Below are positions 6,918 through 16,100 of a DNA stretch of 52,172 bases, piece by piece. Both the position numbers and the translations under genes were made by a program. The notes under the pieces were generated by a model. The model was not told the origin of the DNA and did no database searches. It saw nothing but the letters and a program-made list of their open reading frames with translations. How positions within the stretch are numbered: the stretch's first letter is position 1; each line of letters starts with the position of its first letter. The DNA comes from a virus, in the IMG/VR virus record IMGVR_UViG_3300035682_001872, positions 1 through 52,172 of that record; one strand, 5' to 3'.

Positions 6918-9186
6918 AAAGATTATCGAACAAGCAGTTCGAATTGCTGCCAGTAAACGACATGAATATGTGCTAACAGAACATCTGGTATTATCGTTGA
7001 TTCGGCACAATCCATTTCGATCAGTGTTGCAAAAATTTGGAACCGATGTTGCTGCCTTTGAACATGATGTGCAGACCTATCTAGATGCGCTGCCGTCAAA
7101 GAAAACAACAACTGACAATCAACCTCGCAAGACCAATGCTCTTGAACGTGTGTTCAATCGGGCACTTACACAGGTCCTGTTTACAGGACGCAGAGCAGTG
7201 ACCACTGCAGATCTGTATCTGGCCATCATGAGCGAAACAAACAGTCACGCTCAGTACTTTTTTCTCAAGCACGGAGTCACACGCACAGAGTTTATTCGCT
7301 TCTGGGAACAAAATCAAGGACAAAACACTTACGAGATCAGCACCGAACAGGCCAACGAAGTACTGGAAGAACACTGCACCAATTTGACCAAGTTGGCAGC
7401 CGAAGATCGATTAGAACCAGTTATTGGCCGTGATAAGGAAATTGAAGAAATGGTCACGGTGTTGGCTCGCCGCTTCAAGGCCAATGTGTTAATGGTGGGC
7501 GATCCTGGCGTGGGCAAGACTGCCATCATTGACGGTCTCAGTCAGCGCATTGCTCGGAACCAAGTTCCTGATTTCCTTAAAGGACACGAAGTATGGACCT
7601 TGGAAATTGGCAGTTTGTTGGCTGGATCAAAGTATCGCGGAGAATTCGAAGACAAAATCAAGCAGATTTTGCAAGCTCTCGAAACCAAAAAGAACTGTGT
7701 ACTGTTTATTGACGAAGCGCATACCATGCGGGGTGCAGGCGCAAATGGTCAATCCAGTTTAGATTTTGCCAACATGCTGAAGCCAGCAATCACAAAAGGC
7801 AATCTCAAAGTGGTAGCAAGCACCACCTGGGAAGAGTACTACGAATCGTTTGAAAAAGACCGCGCACTGATGCGTAGATTCCATAGACTTTCAGTAGACG
7901 AACCTGATGCAGAAACCACTGAAAAGATCTTGATCGGATTAAGTCCAAGGCTGGAAAAATTTCACAATGTCTTGATCGAAACAGATGCTATAGTGAGTGC
8001 TGTAGATCTCAGTGGCAGATTTATGACAGACAAAAAGAATCCTGATAAGAGTATCGATCTAATTGATGCTGCCTGTGCTCGGGAACGTGTAAAGGACGCC
8101 GGCACTGTTTCGGTTACCGCTGCACATGTCATGGAGCAGCTGAGTAGAATTGCCGGGATTCCAATTGATCGTTTGGAAAATTCCAAGAGCAATCAACGCA
8201 TTGTTGATCTAGAATCCAACATCAAAGAAAAATTATACGGACAAGACACTGTGGTGGATCAGGTGTTGGAGCGTGTGTATATCAGCTTTGCTGGTATTGG
8301 CAACGAAAAGCGACCCATGAGCAGCTTCTTATTTTTGGGACCAACTGGCACTGGAAAGACTGAACTTGCTAAACTGTTGTCTGCCAACTTGGACATGCCG
8401 TTGTTGAAATACGACATGAGCGAGTATCAAGAAAGGCATACTGTTTCCAGCTTGATTGGCGCACCTCCGGGCTATGTGGGATTCGAAGATGGCAATCTAG
8501 GCGGCGGCAAATTGATCAGTGACATTAGCAAAAATCCTTTTAGTATCTTGTTGTTTGATGAAATTGAAAAAGCACACCCGGATGTTACAAATATTTTGCT
8601 GCAGTTGTTGGACGAAGCAAGAATTACTTCCAGCAACGGAAAAACTGTAAATTGCAAAAATACCATTGTGATCATGACATCAAATTTGGGTGCTAGAGAT
8701 AACGAAAACAACAATATCGGATTTGGACAAGAGCTTGAACGCACCGGCAGCGAAGATCGTGCTGTGAAAGATTTCTTCAAGCCTGAACTGCGTAATCGTA
8801 TTGATATGATTTGTAAGTTTAACAAATTGGATTCTCTTTCGATCAAGAAAATTGTTGTCAAGTTTGTAGACGAATTGCGACAAAGCTTGTCTGACAAAAA
8901 AATCAAGCTGAATTTGACCGAAGCTGCTGTTGAGTTACTGGCAGAACAAGGTTACGATAACAAAATGGGTGCTAGACCTTTGAGCCGCAAGATTGATCAA
9001 TTGATTCGTGTACCTCTTAGCAAAAAGATCCTGTTTGATCAATTGCATGATTGCATAGTATCAGTTGATGTTGTTGACGGCGAACTCAAACTGGTCAGTG
9101 ATGTATTAGGTATTACACCTAGTGATTTACCAACTGTGGATAACAATGGATTTATCGTCATTGATCGATTTAAACCCCGAGGTTAA
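6895..9186 (+). CDS. clpA: ClpA-like AAA+ unfoldase
   Basis: 763 aa from ATG 6895 with an AAGGAA Shine-Dalgarno. An N-terminal Clp_N domain (residues 1 to about 140) is followed by D1 with Walker [10 protein letters not shown] near 202 and the FIDEAHT Walker B, and D2 with Walker [10 protein letters not shown] near 482 and [11 protein letters not shown]. There is no long ClpB-type middle coiled coil. The tripeptide IGF near 608-610 sits where ClpA and ClpX carry the IGL/IGF loop that docks on ClpP, so it could recruit host ClpP. The lid segment [10 protein letters not shown] closes D2. It would unfold chosen proteins and may redirect host proteolysis. It follows deformylase in an operon. Confidence 0.93.
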   Translation: MQNNPEIEKIIEQAVRIAASKRHEYVLTEHLVLSLIRHNPFRSVLQKFGTDVAAFEHDVQTYLDALPSKKTTTDNQPRKTNALERVFNRALTQVLFTGRRAVTTADLYLAIMSETNSHAQYFFLKHGVTRTEFIRFWEQNQGQNTYEISTEQANEVLEEHCTNLTKLAAEDRLEPVIGRDKEIEEMVTVLARRFKANVLMVGDPGVGKTAIIDGLSQRIARNQVPDFLKGHEVWTLEIGSLLAGSKYRGEFEDKIKQILQALETKKNCVLFIDEAHTMRGAGANGQSSLDFANMLKPAITKGNLKVVASTTWEEYYESFEKDRALMRRFHRLSVDEPDAETTEKILIGLSPRLEKFHNVLIETDAIVSAVDLSGRFMTDKKNPDKSIDLIDAACARERVKDAGTVSVTAAHVMEQLSRIAGIPIDRLENSKSNQRIVDLESNIKEKLYGQDTVVDQVLERVYISFAGIGNEKRPMSSFLFLGPTGTGKTELAKLLSANLDMPLLKYDMSEYQERHTVSSLIGAPPGYVGFEDGNLGGGKLISDISKNPFSILLFDEIEKAHPDVTNILLQLLDEARITSSNGKTVNCKNTIVIMTSNLGARDNENNNIGFGQELERTGSEDRAVKDFFKPELRNRIDMICKFNKLDSLSIKKIVVKFVDELRQSLSDKKIKLNLTEAAVELLAEQGYDNKMGARPLSRKIDQLIRVPLSKKILFDQLHDCIVSVDVVDGELKLVSDVLGITPSDLPTVDNNGFIVIDRFKPRG

Positions 9187-9856
9187 AGTCAAACGCAAGG
9201 ATACTGATCGGTTGTTTTACGATCAGTATCATTACGGAATTGATCTTCGTATGACAGATATATCCTGCATGCGTAGTCTTGACAAGTTGCCTGCTGATTA
9301 TTGCAAAGAAATAACACGACGATATCATCAAAAATATCAATGGTCTTATCCATATTGCGATCGTGAAAAACAAATCGCAATCGATCATGAAAAACTGGAG
9401 TTGCTATACAAACTGGCAGAATTGCTGAATACCCATCGGACGGAAATCAAATTGGTGGTGTCGGGCAGTTACGGGTATGTCTACACAAACAACGTTGTGT
9501 TGCTATTGTCCGTGATATCAAATTTTCCTCAGCATGTCCAGCATTTGCGTTACGCTTGCATTGTGCGTCCAAAAAACACAGTATCGTTGCGCAATAGTCC
9601 GCATCAATACCGTACATATTTTCGAGAAAAATCCATAAATCAAACTGAAAAACAGCAGTTGTTGACATTCTTACAAAATCAAACTGAATGGCGTGTAAGT
9701 AAGGCTTTGTTAAAACGCTTAACTAAATTTTCTCCCATGGTGATGAGCCGATCCTATTTTGTTGATCACAATATCGAGTCCGAAGTCGTGATGCTGAACT
9801 TGATCACTCCGGGTATTTTACAGAAGACCATGCCCGTGGTGGAGGTAAATAAGTGA
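9146..9856 (+). CDS. Conserved hypothetical protein
   Basis: 236 aa from ATG 9146 ([13 protein letters not shown]); an open extension to 9122 lies further inside the ClpA-like gene. It is soluble and rich in Tyr, Arg and Leu, with a central helix-strand region (KLELLYKLAELLNTHRTEIK, then LVVSGSYGYVYTNN) and a helical C-terminal domain (SKALLKRLTKF). The mix suggests a compact alpha/beta protein, perhaps nucleic-acid associated from its charge, but no family was recognised. It overlaps clpA by 41 nt and is probably coupled to it. Confidence 0.65.
   Translation: MDLSSLIDLNPEVKVKRKDTDRLFYDQYHYGIDLRMTDISCMRSLDKLPADYCKEITRRYHQKYQWSYPYCDREKQIAIDHEKLELLYKLAELLNTHRTEIKLVVSGSYGYVYTNNVVLLLSVISNFPQHVQHLRYACIVRPKNTVSLRNSPHQYRTYFREKSINQTEKQQLLTFLQNQTEWRVSKALLKRLTKFSPMVMSRSYFVDHNIESEVVMLNLITPGILQKTMPVVEVNK
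9844..9851 (+). promoter_or_regulatory. Late-like motif GGTAAATA
   Basis: GGTAAATA lies 24 nt before ATG 9876, which has its own AAGGAA Shine-Dalgarno. The spacing is that of a conventional late promoter with a short leader. Confidence 0.35.
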
Positions 9857-9875
9857 TGGTATATAAGGAATTAAC

Positions 9876-10043
9876 ATGGCCAAAATACACACAGAATCTG
9901 TTGTAATTACATTTAGCAAACTGGTTAAAGAATCAGACTCGGGTGCTACTATCGCCACTGCTGATATTGTGTCGGCTCTAGCTCAAGTAGCTGAAGAGTT
10001 GGCAGGCGCTGGTGTTGTTGTCGAAGTTGAATCTGCACAATGA
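9876..10043 (+). CDS. Small hypothetical protein, 55 aa
   Basis: Begins MAKIHTESVVITFSKLVKES and continues as an Ala-rich amphipathic helix, ending GVVVEVESAQ. ATG 9876 has an AAGGAA Shine-Dalgarno, and the stop overlaps the next ATG (ATGA), so it is very likely a real gene. The strand-helix-strand pattern suggests a small folded protein. It lies among small beta-rich genes. Function not recognised. Confidence 0.65.
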   Translation: MAKIHTESVVITFSKLVKESDSGATIATADIVSALAQVAEELAGAGVVVEVESAQ

Positions 10044-10408
10044 AAACCACTACCCTTCAACTTCTGCCCACTACCACCTACGGAACACCGTCAGGAAATT
10101 ATGACGGCAGTAGTGCAGACTGGAATGGAGTAGAGCAACAAGCAGCCAATTACTATGGTGGATTTGGTGGGTTACAAACAGTGGCATTTTTTCTGAATGC
10201 GTTTCAGGGACGTATTCGAATTCAAGCTACCTTGGCCAGTACTCCTGTTGTTGACGAAGAATGGTTTCAAGTTTATGACTTTGATTCAACCGCTGAAACC
10301 ACAACAGAAAATTTTTCCCAAAACATAACTGGAAATTTCACCTGGATTCGAGCCAGAGTTGAGGATTTCGAAACTGGCACAATTACCAAGGTCATGTTGA
10401 GTTACTGA
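10040..10408 (+). CDS. Beta-rich hypothetical, possible virion protein
   Basis: 122 aa, rich in Thr, Gly, Tyr and aromatic residues (YGGFGGLQTVAFFLNAFQG, then RIRIQATLASTP). A final strand reads WIRARVEDFETGTITKVMLSY. The pattern looks like a single beta-sandwich, as in small decoration or tail-associated proteins or carbohydrate-binding modules. Its start is coupled to the previous gene. Virion location is inferred only from composition and neighbours. Confidence 0.65.
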   Translation: MKTTTLQLLPTTTYGTPSGNYDGSSADWNGVEQQAANYYGGFGGLQTVAFFLNAFQGRIRIQATLASTPVVDEEWFQVYDFDSTAETTTENFSQNITGNFTWIRARVEDFETGTITKVMLSY

Positions 10409-10426
10409 TCTATTTGAGGCTATTGC

Positions 10427-10864
10427 ATGACGCAAGATACTAGTACTCTGGCTTTTACGGCCAAATCCACCGGAAATGATCTAAGACTAACTGCAAGACT
10501 AAACGGTCATGTATTTTTTGATCAAATATTGTCTCAAAACGAAATCAAAGTACAACATACCTTTTCAGCTGTTGATGAAGAAAAGTACACTGTGGAAATT
10601 GAGATGTCTGGCAAGCTACCAGAACACACTGCGATCGACGATCAAGGAAACATTGTTGAAGATTGCACGATTGAGATTTCTGAGTTTTCTCTAGACGAAA
10701 TTGCACTGGTGCATTTGTTTACTGATAATTGTAAATATACTCACGATTTTAACGGATCTCAGGCACCTGTTGTTGACAAATTTTTTGGCAACATGGGTTG
10801 CAACGGTATTGTGAAATTTGAATTTTCTGCACCGCTGTATATTTGGATGTTAGAAAACATGTAG
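10427..10864 (+). CDS. Beta-rich hypothetical protein
   Basis: 145 aa with alternating strands (LRLTARLNGHVFFDQ, YTVEIEMSGKLPEH) and a C-terminal region ending FEFSAPLYIWMLENM. The composition suggests a beta sandwich similar to sugar-binding modules. The smaller protein at 19340 has a related style (strands with FVNDELF, IKVRVKS-like edges). No catalytic residues recognised. Confidence 0.65.
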   Translation: MTQDTSTLAFTAKSTGNDLRLTARLNGHVFFDQILSQNEIKVQHTFSAVDEEKYTVEIEMSGKLPEHTAIDDQGNIVEDCTIEISEFSLDEIALVHLFTDNCKYTHDFNGSQAPVVDKFFGNMGCNGIVKFEFSAPLYIWMLENM

Positions 10865-10868
10865 TAAT

Positions 10869-10876
10869 AATAAATA
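10869..10876 (+). promoter_or_regulatory. Late-like motif AATAAATA
   Basis: AATAAATAC lies 24 nt before ATG 10901, the distance expected for a late promoter with a short leader. Confidence 0.4.
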
Positions 10877-10900
10877 CAAGATCAAAACAGGCTTCACGAA

Positions 10901-11740
10901 ATGAAAAAATTGGTTATTATGCCCGGCGGATTCCATCCCTGGCATGCAGGACATACTGCATTGTATCATGCTGCTGAAGCAGCATTTCCGTCGGCGGATG
11001 TTTTTGTTGCTGCTACGGCCGATACTGCTTCTAGACCTTTTCCGTTTAATCTTAAAAAAATGCTGGCACAAGCTGCTGGTGTACCTGCCAACAGATTTAT
11101 TCAAGTCAAGAGCCCGTTTAAAGCCGAAGAAATCACACAGATTTACGATCCTGCTGACACTCAACTGATCTTTGTTCGCAGTGAAAAGGATACTGATCAA
11201 CAGCCACGAGCCGGCGGCGTTAAAAAGAATGGCGAACCTGCTTATCTGCAGCCATACAAACGTACCGGACTTGCACCCATGAGTCAGCACGGATACATGG
11301 CCTACTTGCCTGTGGCACAGTTTGGACCTGGAATGACCAGTGCCACTGAAATTCGTGCCAAATGGCCTGAAATGACACCGTCACAAAAAAGCAACTTGAT
11401 CAAGACCATTTATCCTGCGGCTGCCGGCAATCCATCTGCTGCCAACAAGCTGATTGAAATTTTTGACAGTGTATTAGAAATCAAAACCACAGTGGAAGCA
11501 ATTGGACCCGACAGTATTTTCAGTACGGATTCTGAGCGTTCCTTGGTGACAGACTTGACCACACACTTGTCAAGCCTGGTGTCCAGCATCAAACACAAAG
11601 ATTTTTCTCAAGCACAAGCGTTGGTCAACAACGAAATTCGTGATATATTGAACCAGTTGGCAGGATCTGATCCTGCAACAGCAAAAGATCCGGTATCATT
11701 GGAATCTGATTACATAGAAGAGAAATCTATCAGCTACTAA
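10901..11740 (+). CDS. HxGH nucleotidyltransferase-like protein with helical tail
   Basis: 279 aa. The N-terminal Rossmann-type domain starts with a hydrophobic strand, then PGGFHPWHAGH with the HxGH motif at residues 15-18, the nucleotide-binding signature of cytidylyl/adenylyltransferases. The usual second motif (SSTxxR) may be represented by MTSATEIRAKW near residue 145, which fits. The last 110 residues form an extra helical domain with acidic ends, unlike simple NadM or TagD enzymes. The reaction would join a nucleotide to a phosphorylated substrate; the substrate is unknown. It lies upstream of two glycosyltransferases, so sugar activation is possible, but a structural role has not been excluded. 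Confidence 0.65.
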   Translation: MKKLVIMPGGFHPWHAGHTALYHAAEAAFPSADVFVAATADTASRPFPFNLKKMLAQAAGVPANRFIQVKSPFKAEEITQIYDPADTQLIFVRSEKDTDQQPRAGGVKKNGEPAYLQPYKRTGLAPMSQHGYMAYLPVAQFGPGMTSATEIRAKWPEMTPSQKSNLIKTIYPAAAGNPSAANKLIEIFDSVLEIKTTVEAIGPDSIFSTDSERSLVTDLTTHLSSLVSSIKHKDFSQAQALVNNEIRDILNQLAGSDPATAKDPVSLESDYIEEKSISY

Positions 11741-11747
11741 CATCTCC

Positions 11748-11755
11748 ATTAAATA
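11748..11755 (+). promoter_or_regulatory. Late-like motif ATTAAATA
   Basis: ATTAAATAC sits just after the previous stop, 23 nt before ATG 11779, which has its own AGAGGA Shine-Dalgarno. Confidence 0.38.
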
Positions 11756-11778
11756 CTCACATAATTTAAGAGGATGTT

Positions 11779-12594
11779 ATGTCTGACCAGCAAATCACAG
11801 TAAATGTAGATTACTTACGCACTACCCGAGTTCATATTTGTATGCCATGCTACTCTGGCATGTTGACAGAACAAACTTTCATGAGCTATATCAAATGGGC
11901 CAACACTTGCCGTCAACTAGGCATTGATTGGACTATAGAAACCATGACAAATGAAAGTTTGATTAGCAGAGCCAGAAATACTCTGGTAGCCAAATTCCTC
12001 AATAATCCTGATTCAACTCACTTGATGTTTGTTGATGCTGACATTGGCTGGGAACCTTGGCATTTATTGGCCTTGTTAAATCGTGATGTTGATGTGATCG
12101 GCGGCCTATATCCCATGAAGACTCTGCCCATTAAATGGGTAGTAAATGGATTCGAAGGAGCCGAAACTGGACCGGACAATTTACAAGAAGTTTCAAAGAC
12201 CGGTACAGGGTTCATGTTGGTCAAACGTCATGTGTTTGAAAAACTCAATGCACATCCTGCAGTTAAGCCTTTTAACAATGACATTGGCTTGCCCAAAGAG
12301 TTAGATCAACACTTGCGCACTTACTATGACACTGCAGTTCGCGAAAATCGATATTACAGCGAAGACTGGACATTCTGCGAAAATTGGCGTGATCTTGGTG
12401 GCAAAATTTGGGTAGATACCAGAGTATTGTTACGACACGTGGGATCTTATGTGTTTGATTTTGCAGCACAAGAAAAACTGTTCGAAGCCTTGCAGCAAGC
12501 TAAACCAGTGGTAGACAAAATACCAGCTGCAGAACCAGCTGTGATGCCTGAGCCGGTTGTGTTGGCATCTAACGAAGACAGCCCTGCGCAATAA
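11779..12594 (+). CDS. Glycosyltransferase, GT-A fold
   Basis: 271 aa. After a VHICMPCYSG strand and a helix come the RARNTLVAKFL region and a metal-binding FVDADIGW motif (D-A-D) near residue 83. Then VIGGLYPMK, an acceptor-loop GTGFMLVKRHVFE, and a catalytic-region SEDWTFCENW motif appear. This is the pattern of phage GT2-like transferases that move a sugar from a nucleotide-sugar to a glycan or protein. The C-terminal 30 residues are Ala/Pro/Glu-rich and probably disordered. It is followed by a GT25-like gene, so the two probably act together. Confidence 0.8.
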   Translation: MSDQQITVNVDYLRTTRVHICMPCYSGMLTEQTFMSYIKWANTCRQLGIDWTIETMTNESLISRARNTLVAKFLNNPDSTHLMFVDADIGWEPWHLLALLNRDVDVIGGLYPMKTLPIKWVVNGFEGAETGPDNLQEVSKTGTGFMLVKRHVFEKLNAHPAVKPFNNDIGLPKELDQHLRTYYDTAVRENRYYSEDWTFCENWRDLGGKIWVDTRVLLRHVGSYVFDFAAQEKLFEALQQAKPVVDKIPAAEPAVMPEPVVLASNEDSPAQ

Positions 12595-12602
12595 GCCAAT
12601 TG

Positions 12603-13184
12603 ATGCGGTCTTATATAATAACTTTAGATACTGATCACAGTAAAAAATTATTACAAGACTGCATCTCCAGTTGTCAAAAATGGGGATGGTCAGCAGAGCC
12701 ATTCCCAGCCACATTAGGCACTGCTGTAACAGCCCCGGACTATAAACGTGCAGGGCTTTATCTTAATCCCAATACCAAAATATATCAACGTCCTGGAGCC
12801 CAAGGCTGTTTTTTTAGCCATTGGCGATTATGGCACAGATGTATAGAGTTAAATGAACCCATTGTTGTATTGGAAACTGATGCTGTTGTAAGAGGCCCTA
12901 TGCCCCAGTTAGATTTATCACTAGGTATACAAAAATTTCACCAAGATCGCGGTACTAAAACAGGCACCACAGGAACTTGGAGCAAAGGTGCACATGCCTA
13001 TGCGCTAAATCCTCAACAGGCTGCTGCGCTGATTGCAGGTATTCAAGCAACAGAAGTCAAACCCAGTGACAAGTGTATAGGGACACAGTTTGTACATTGG
13101 CAGCACTGGGATTGGAATTTGGTTGAACTTAACTCGCGACGTGGTCCATCTACCACTGCAAAACCTTTTCGAATAAATACATAA
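12603..13184 (+). CDS. Glycosyltransferase family 25-like
   Basis: 193 aa from ATG 12603. It begins RSYIITLDTDHSKK, a typical GT25 N-terminal strand. The key region GAQGCFFSHWRLWHRCIEL is followed by PIVVLETDAVV, matching the GT25 pattern GxxGCxxSHxxxW then an acidic EDDA motif, here ETDA. GT25 enzymes add sugars in lipopolysaccharide synthesis or glycosylate proteins. The stop overlaps the start of the 1467-aa gene (TAATG). The first acidic residue of the motif is retained; replacement of the second by Thr could affect metal binding. Confidence 0.72.
   Translation: MRSYIITLDTDHSKKLLQDCISSCQKWGWSAEPFPATLGTAVTAPDYKRAGLYLNPNTKIYQRPGAQGCFFSHWRLWHRCIELNEPIVVLETDAVVRGPMPQLDLSLGIQKFHQDRGTKTGTTGTWSKGAHAYALNPQQAAALIAGIQATEVKPSDKCIGTQFVHWQHWDWNLVELNSRRGPSTTAKPFRINT
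13172..13179 (+). promoter_or_regulatory. Late-like motif AATAAATA before the 1467-aa gene
   Basis: AATAAATAC ends 4 nt before ATG 13184, inside the end of the GT25-like gene. There is no Shine-Dalgarno, so this gene may be translated either by coupling from the previous stop or from a leaderless late transcript. Confidence 0.42.
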
Positions 13185-16100
13185 TGGACATCAAAGAGCT
13201 ACAAGATTATCGCCTTAGCGATGCTATTAAATTTCACAACTCTCTTAACCCACGTATTTGGGGATCAGACGAGCACCTCCTGCCCGAGGTTCGCCAAAAA
13301 CTATTGGCCATTGCCGAAGACTTCAAAGAGTTTCTGGGTCTAGACTTAGAAGTCAAAGACATCACTATTAGTGGCAGTAACGCAGCTTACACCTACACAG
13401 ATCACAGCGACATTGATTTACATCTAGTGGCAGACTTGCCCCGGGCAGATGCCAGCGAAGTTTATCGCGAACTGTTTGATGCCAAAAAATATCAGTACAA
13501 TGATCAACACAATTTCAAAATTGGCGGATATGATGTAGAGCTTTATGTACAAAACGCCAACGAAGATCCAAAGAGTCAAGGCATTTATTCGGTTCTCAAC
13601 AACGAATGGATTAGTGTACCCAAGAGACGTAAACCTGAAGTAGACGACATTTCAGTAAAGAGCAAATACGAAGACCTAGGCCAACGTATCGAAGCTGCTA
13701 TCAAATCCGGCGATACCCGACATCTAGAAACACTCAGTAAAAAAGTACGCGAATTCAGACAGGCTGGTCTAGATCAAACAGGTGAGTTTGGGCCTGAGAA
13801 TTTGGCCTTTAAAATACTGCGCAGCAATGGCACCCTAGATCAATTGCGGGCAGCACGATTAGCTGCCAAAGATCGAGAACTCAGTGTAGACGAAACCCAG
13901 GAAAAGAAACCATTCAAGTTTGGTTTCAAAGACCTTAATCCTATGGAAGACTGGCATCCCAATGAAGAGCCGCCTGGTCCTGAGTCCAAGCCGACAATGC
14001 CAGCAGGCACTGTGCTAGTCGATGTGTCGGACACATACGACTGGTACAAGCTGGGTCAAGACATCAGTGACCTGGATCATGCTAATCCCAAGATGTACGG
14101 TCAAGGCGCACCACAGACTATCATAAATTTTGGCAGCGAACCTTTAGAACACAAGTATATCAAGAAGTTAGAAAGACTAGGACTAAAGACACACGATATT
14201 GACCCAGCTGGCAAGAAACTGGATCGCGAAACAGAATTTAAAGTAAACGAAGGTGCTGACAATATACAAGCACAGTTAGAAAAGTTTGCTGCATTTTGCA
14301 GTGAGAAATTAGGCATAGAGAATCCTCCTAAGATTCAATTAAAGCGAGATCCAGAATGGTCAAAGCGTAATGCTACATTTGGGCGTTATATCCCTGAGAT
14401 TAAAACATTAGTATTATCTGTGGCCAATCGTCATCCCATGGATATCATGCGTACACTAGCACATGAGTTAGTGCATCGCCGTCAAGACGAAATTGAACCC
14501 ATGCCGTATCATGCTGGCGACACTGGCAGTGAATGGGAAAATGAAGCCAATGCTAAAGCTGGTGTGTTGATGCGTAGTTATGGTGAACAGAATCCTGGCA
14601 TGTTTGACAAGAAAGCCTTGGCAGAGGGCTCGGGCAAAAGTGACTACAAAGAAATAGAATTTGTATGTGCCAACCCTGAATTTCCTGACGCTACAGATCC
14701 TGAGTTACAAAAACAAATGCATCTTGGACTACAACAGATTCCAGGTGTAATACCATTGTTGCAAGATCAAAGTGAATACAGCGAAGGTCAGTGCAGTTTG
14801 GCTGCAATATACAAAGATCGTTCAACACGATCTCAAATATTAAAATTGGCAAAACAATTGGGAGTTCAGGTAGATTTAGAACAACCGGTCAGTGATGATT
14901 ATGTTGACCGAGCCATACGCGGAGAACATTATGGCCAACAGGTTGTAGCAGAAGCTTCGGGTTATATTCCTGTCAACGATAAAGAAGCTCGCGATCCACG
15001 CTACAGCATGGCTGTCACAGTTGATATCAAACCTGGTGAACCCAAACGTCAAGCTGCCAAGCTGGGTTGGAAGACTACTGCTGCCGGTACACCACCTACT
15101 GCCCGGACCAATGGCCTTGTTGAAGAACTCACACGCAAGTTACAATTAGTCAAAGAAGGTTTAGGATTTCCTTTGGTCAGTGAACAAGAACAAGAGCTGG
15201 AAGAAGTGGCCATGAGTCCCAGTGCCCTGCGGTCCTTTGCCAACAGTGAAGCCGCTGCAGGCATGAAAGCCGGCTTTGAAGCTGAGTTAGTGTTTACTGG
15301 CATCGGCGGCGACGAAGAAGAAGGCGAATGGGAAGCTGACTACAGCTATGATCCCCGTGCCTACAGCCTTGAGAACATTGAAGACTTTTTTGACTCAGGC
15401 GATTTTGCTGAGGGCATGACACGCCAAACAAAAGCGGCATTAGAGCAAGACTATATGGAATGGTATGACCAGACCCTGTATGATGAGTTTGATGCACCTG
15501 TTGCTGTACGTGAATGGATTCAAGACAATGACTGGGACGAAGAAGACCTTATTGAACGTGCGTTAGATGATGAATACAGAGAAGACCGTGTGAAAGAGAT
15601 ACTGGCAGCCATGGAACGACGGGTTAAAGGCACTGGTACTGCCGCTGATGCTGACTTGGTAGAAGAATATGTGGGTGCCGAACAAGAAGTCGAACGACAG
15701 CTGGATGAACGTGTAGAGATGGCCATAGCAGAACAGAACAGCGACTTTGAAAGTGCCTTGGACGAATTTAGAGAAAACTGGGACCGGTCCGAAAGCGACT
15801 GGTTGCGTGATCGAGGTTGGCGCAGCATGAGTGATATAGCCTACAACTTTGACGTCACATGGCCACACATGACCATGACGGGTGGCAGCTCCGAAGGTGG
15901 ATTCAACGAAGACGCAGCACAACGGTTAGCTGATGACTTGGCAGATAAGTTAGATGTTACAACCACTGTCAGCACAGGTTATCACGGTGCTACTCGTGAC
16001 ACAAGTACTTGGATTTTTGAACCCGACGGCAGCTTAGATGCCGACGATGATGCCAACATGCCAGTGGAGATTGTGAGTCCACCTATGCCACTAGCAAAAA

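Noticed and set aside
8472-8906. Minus-strand open frames within the ClpA-like gene
   Set aside because: They are explained by codon bias on the coding strand and carry low-complexity Ser/Leu sequence.
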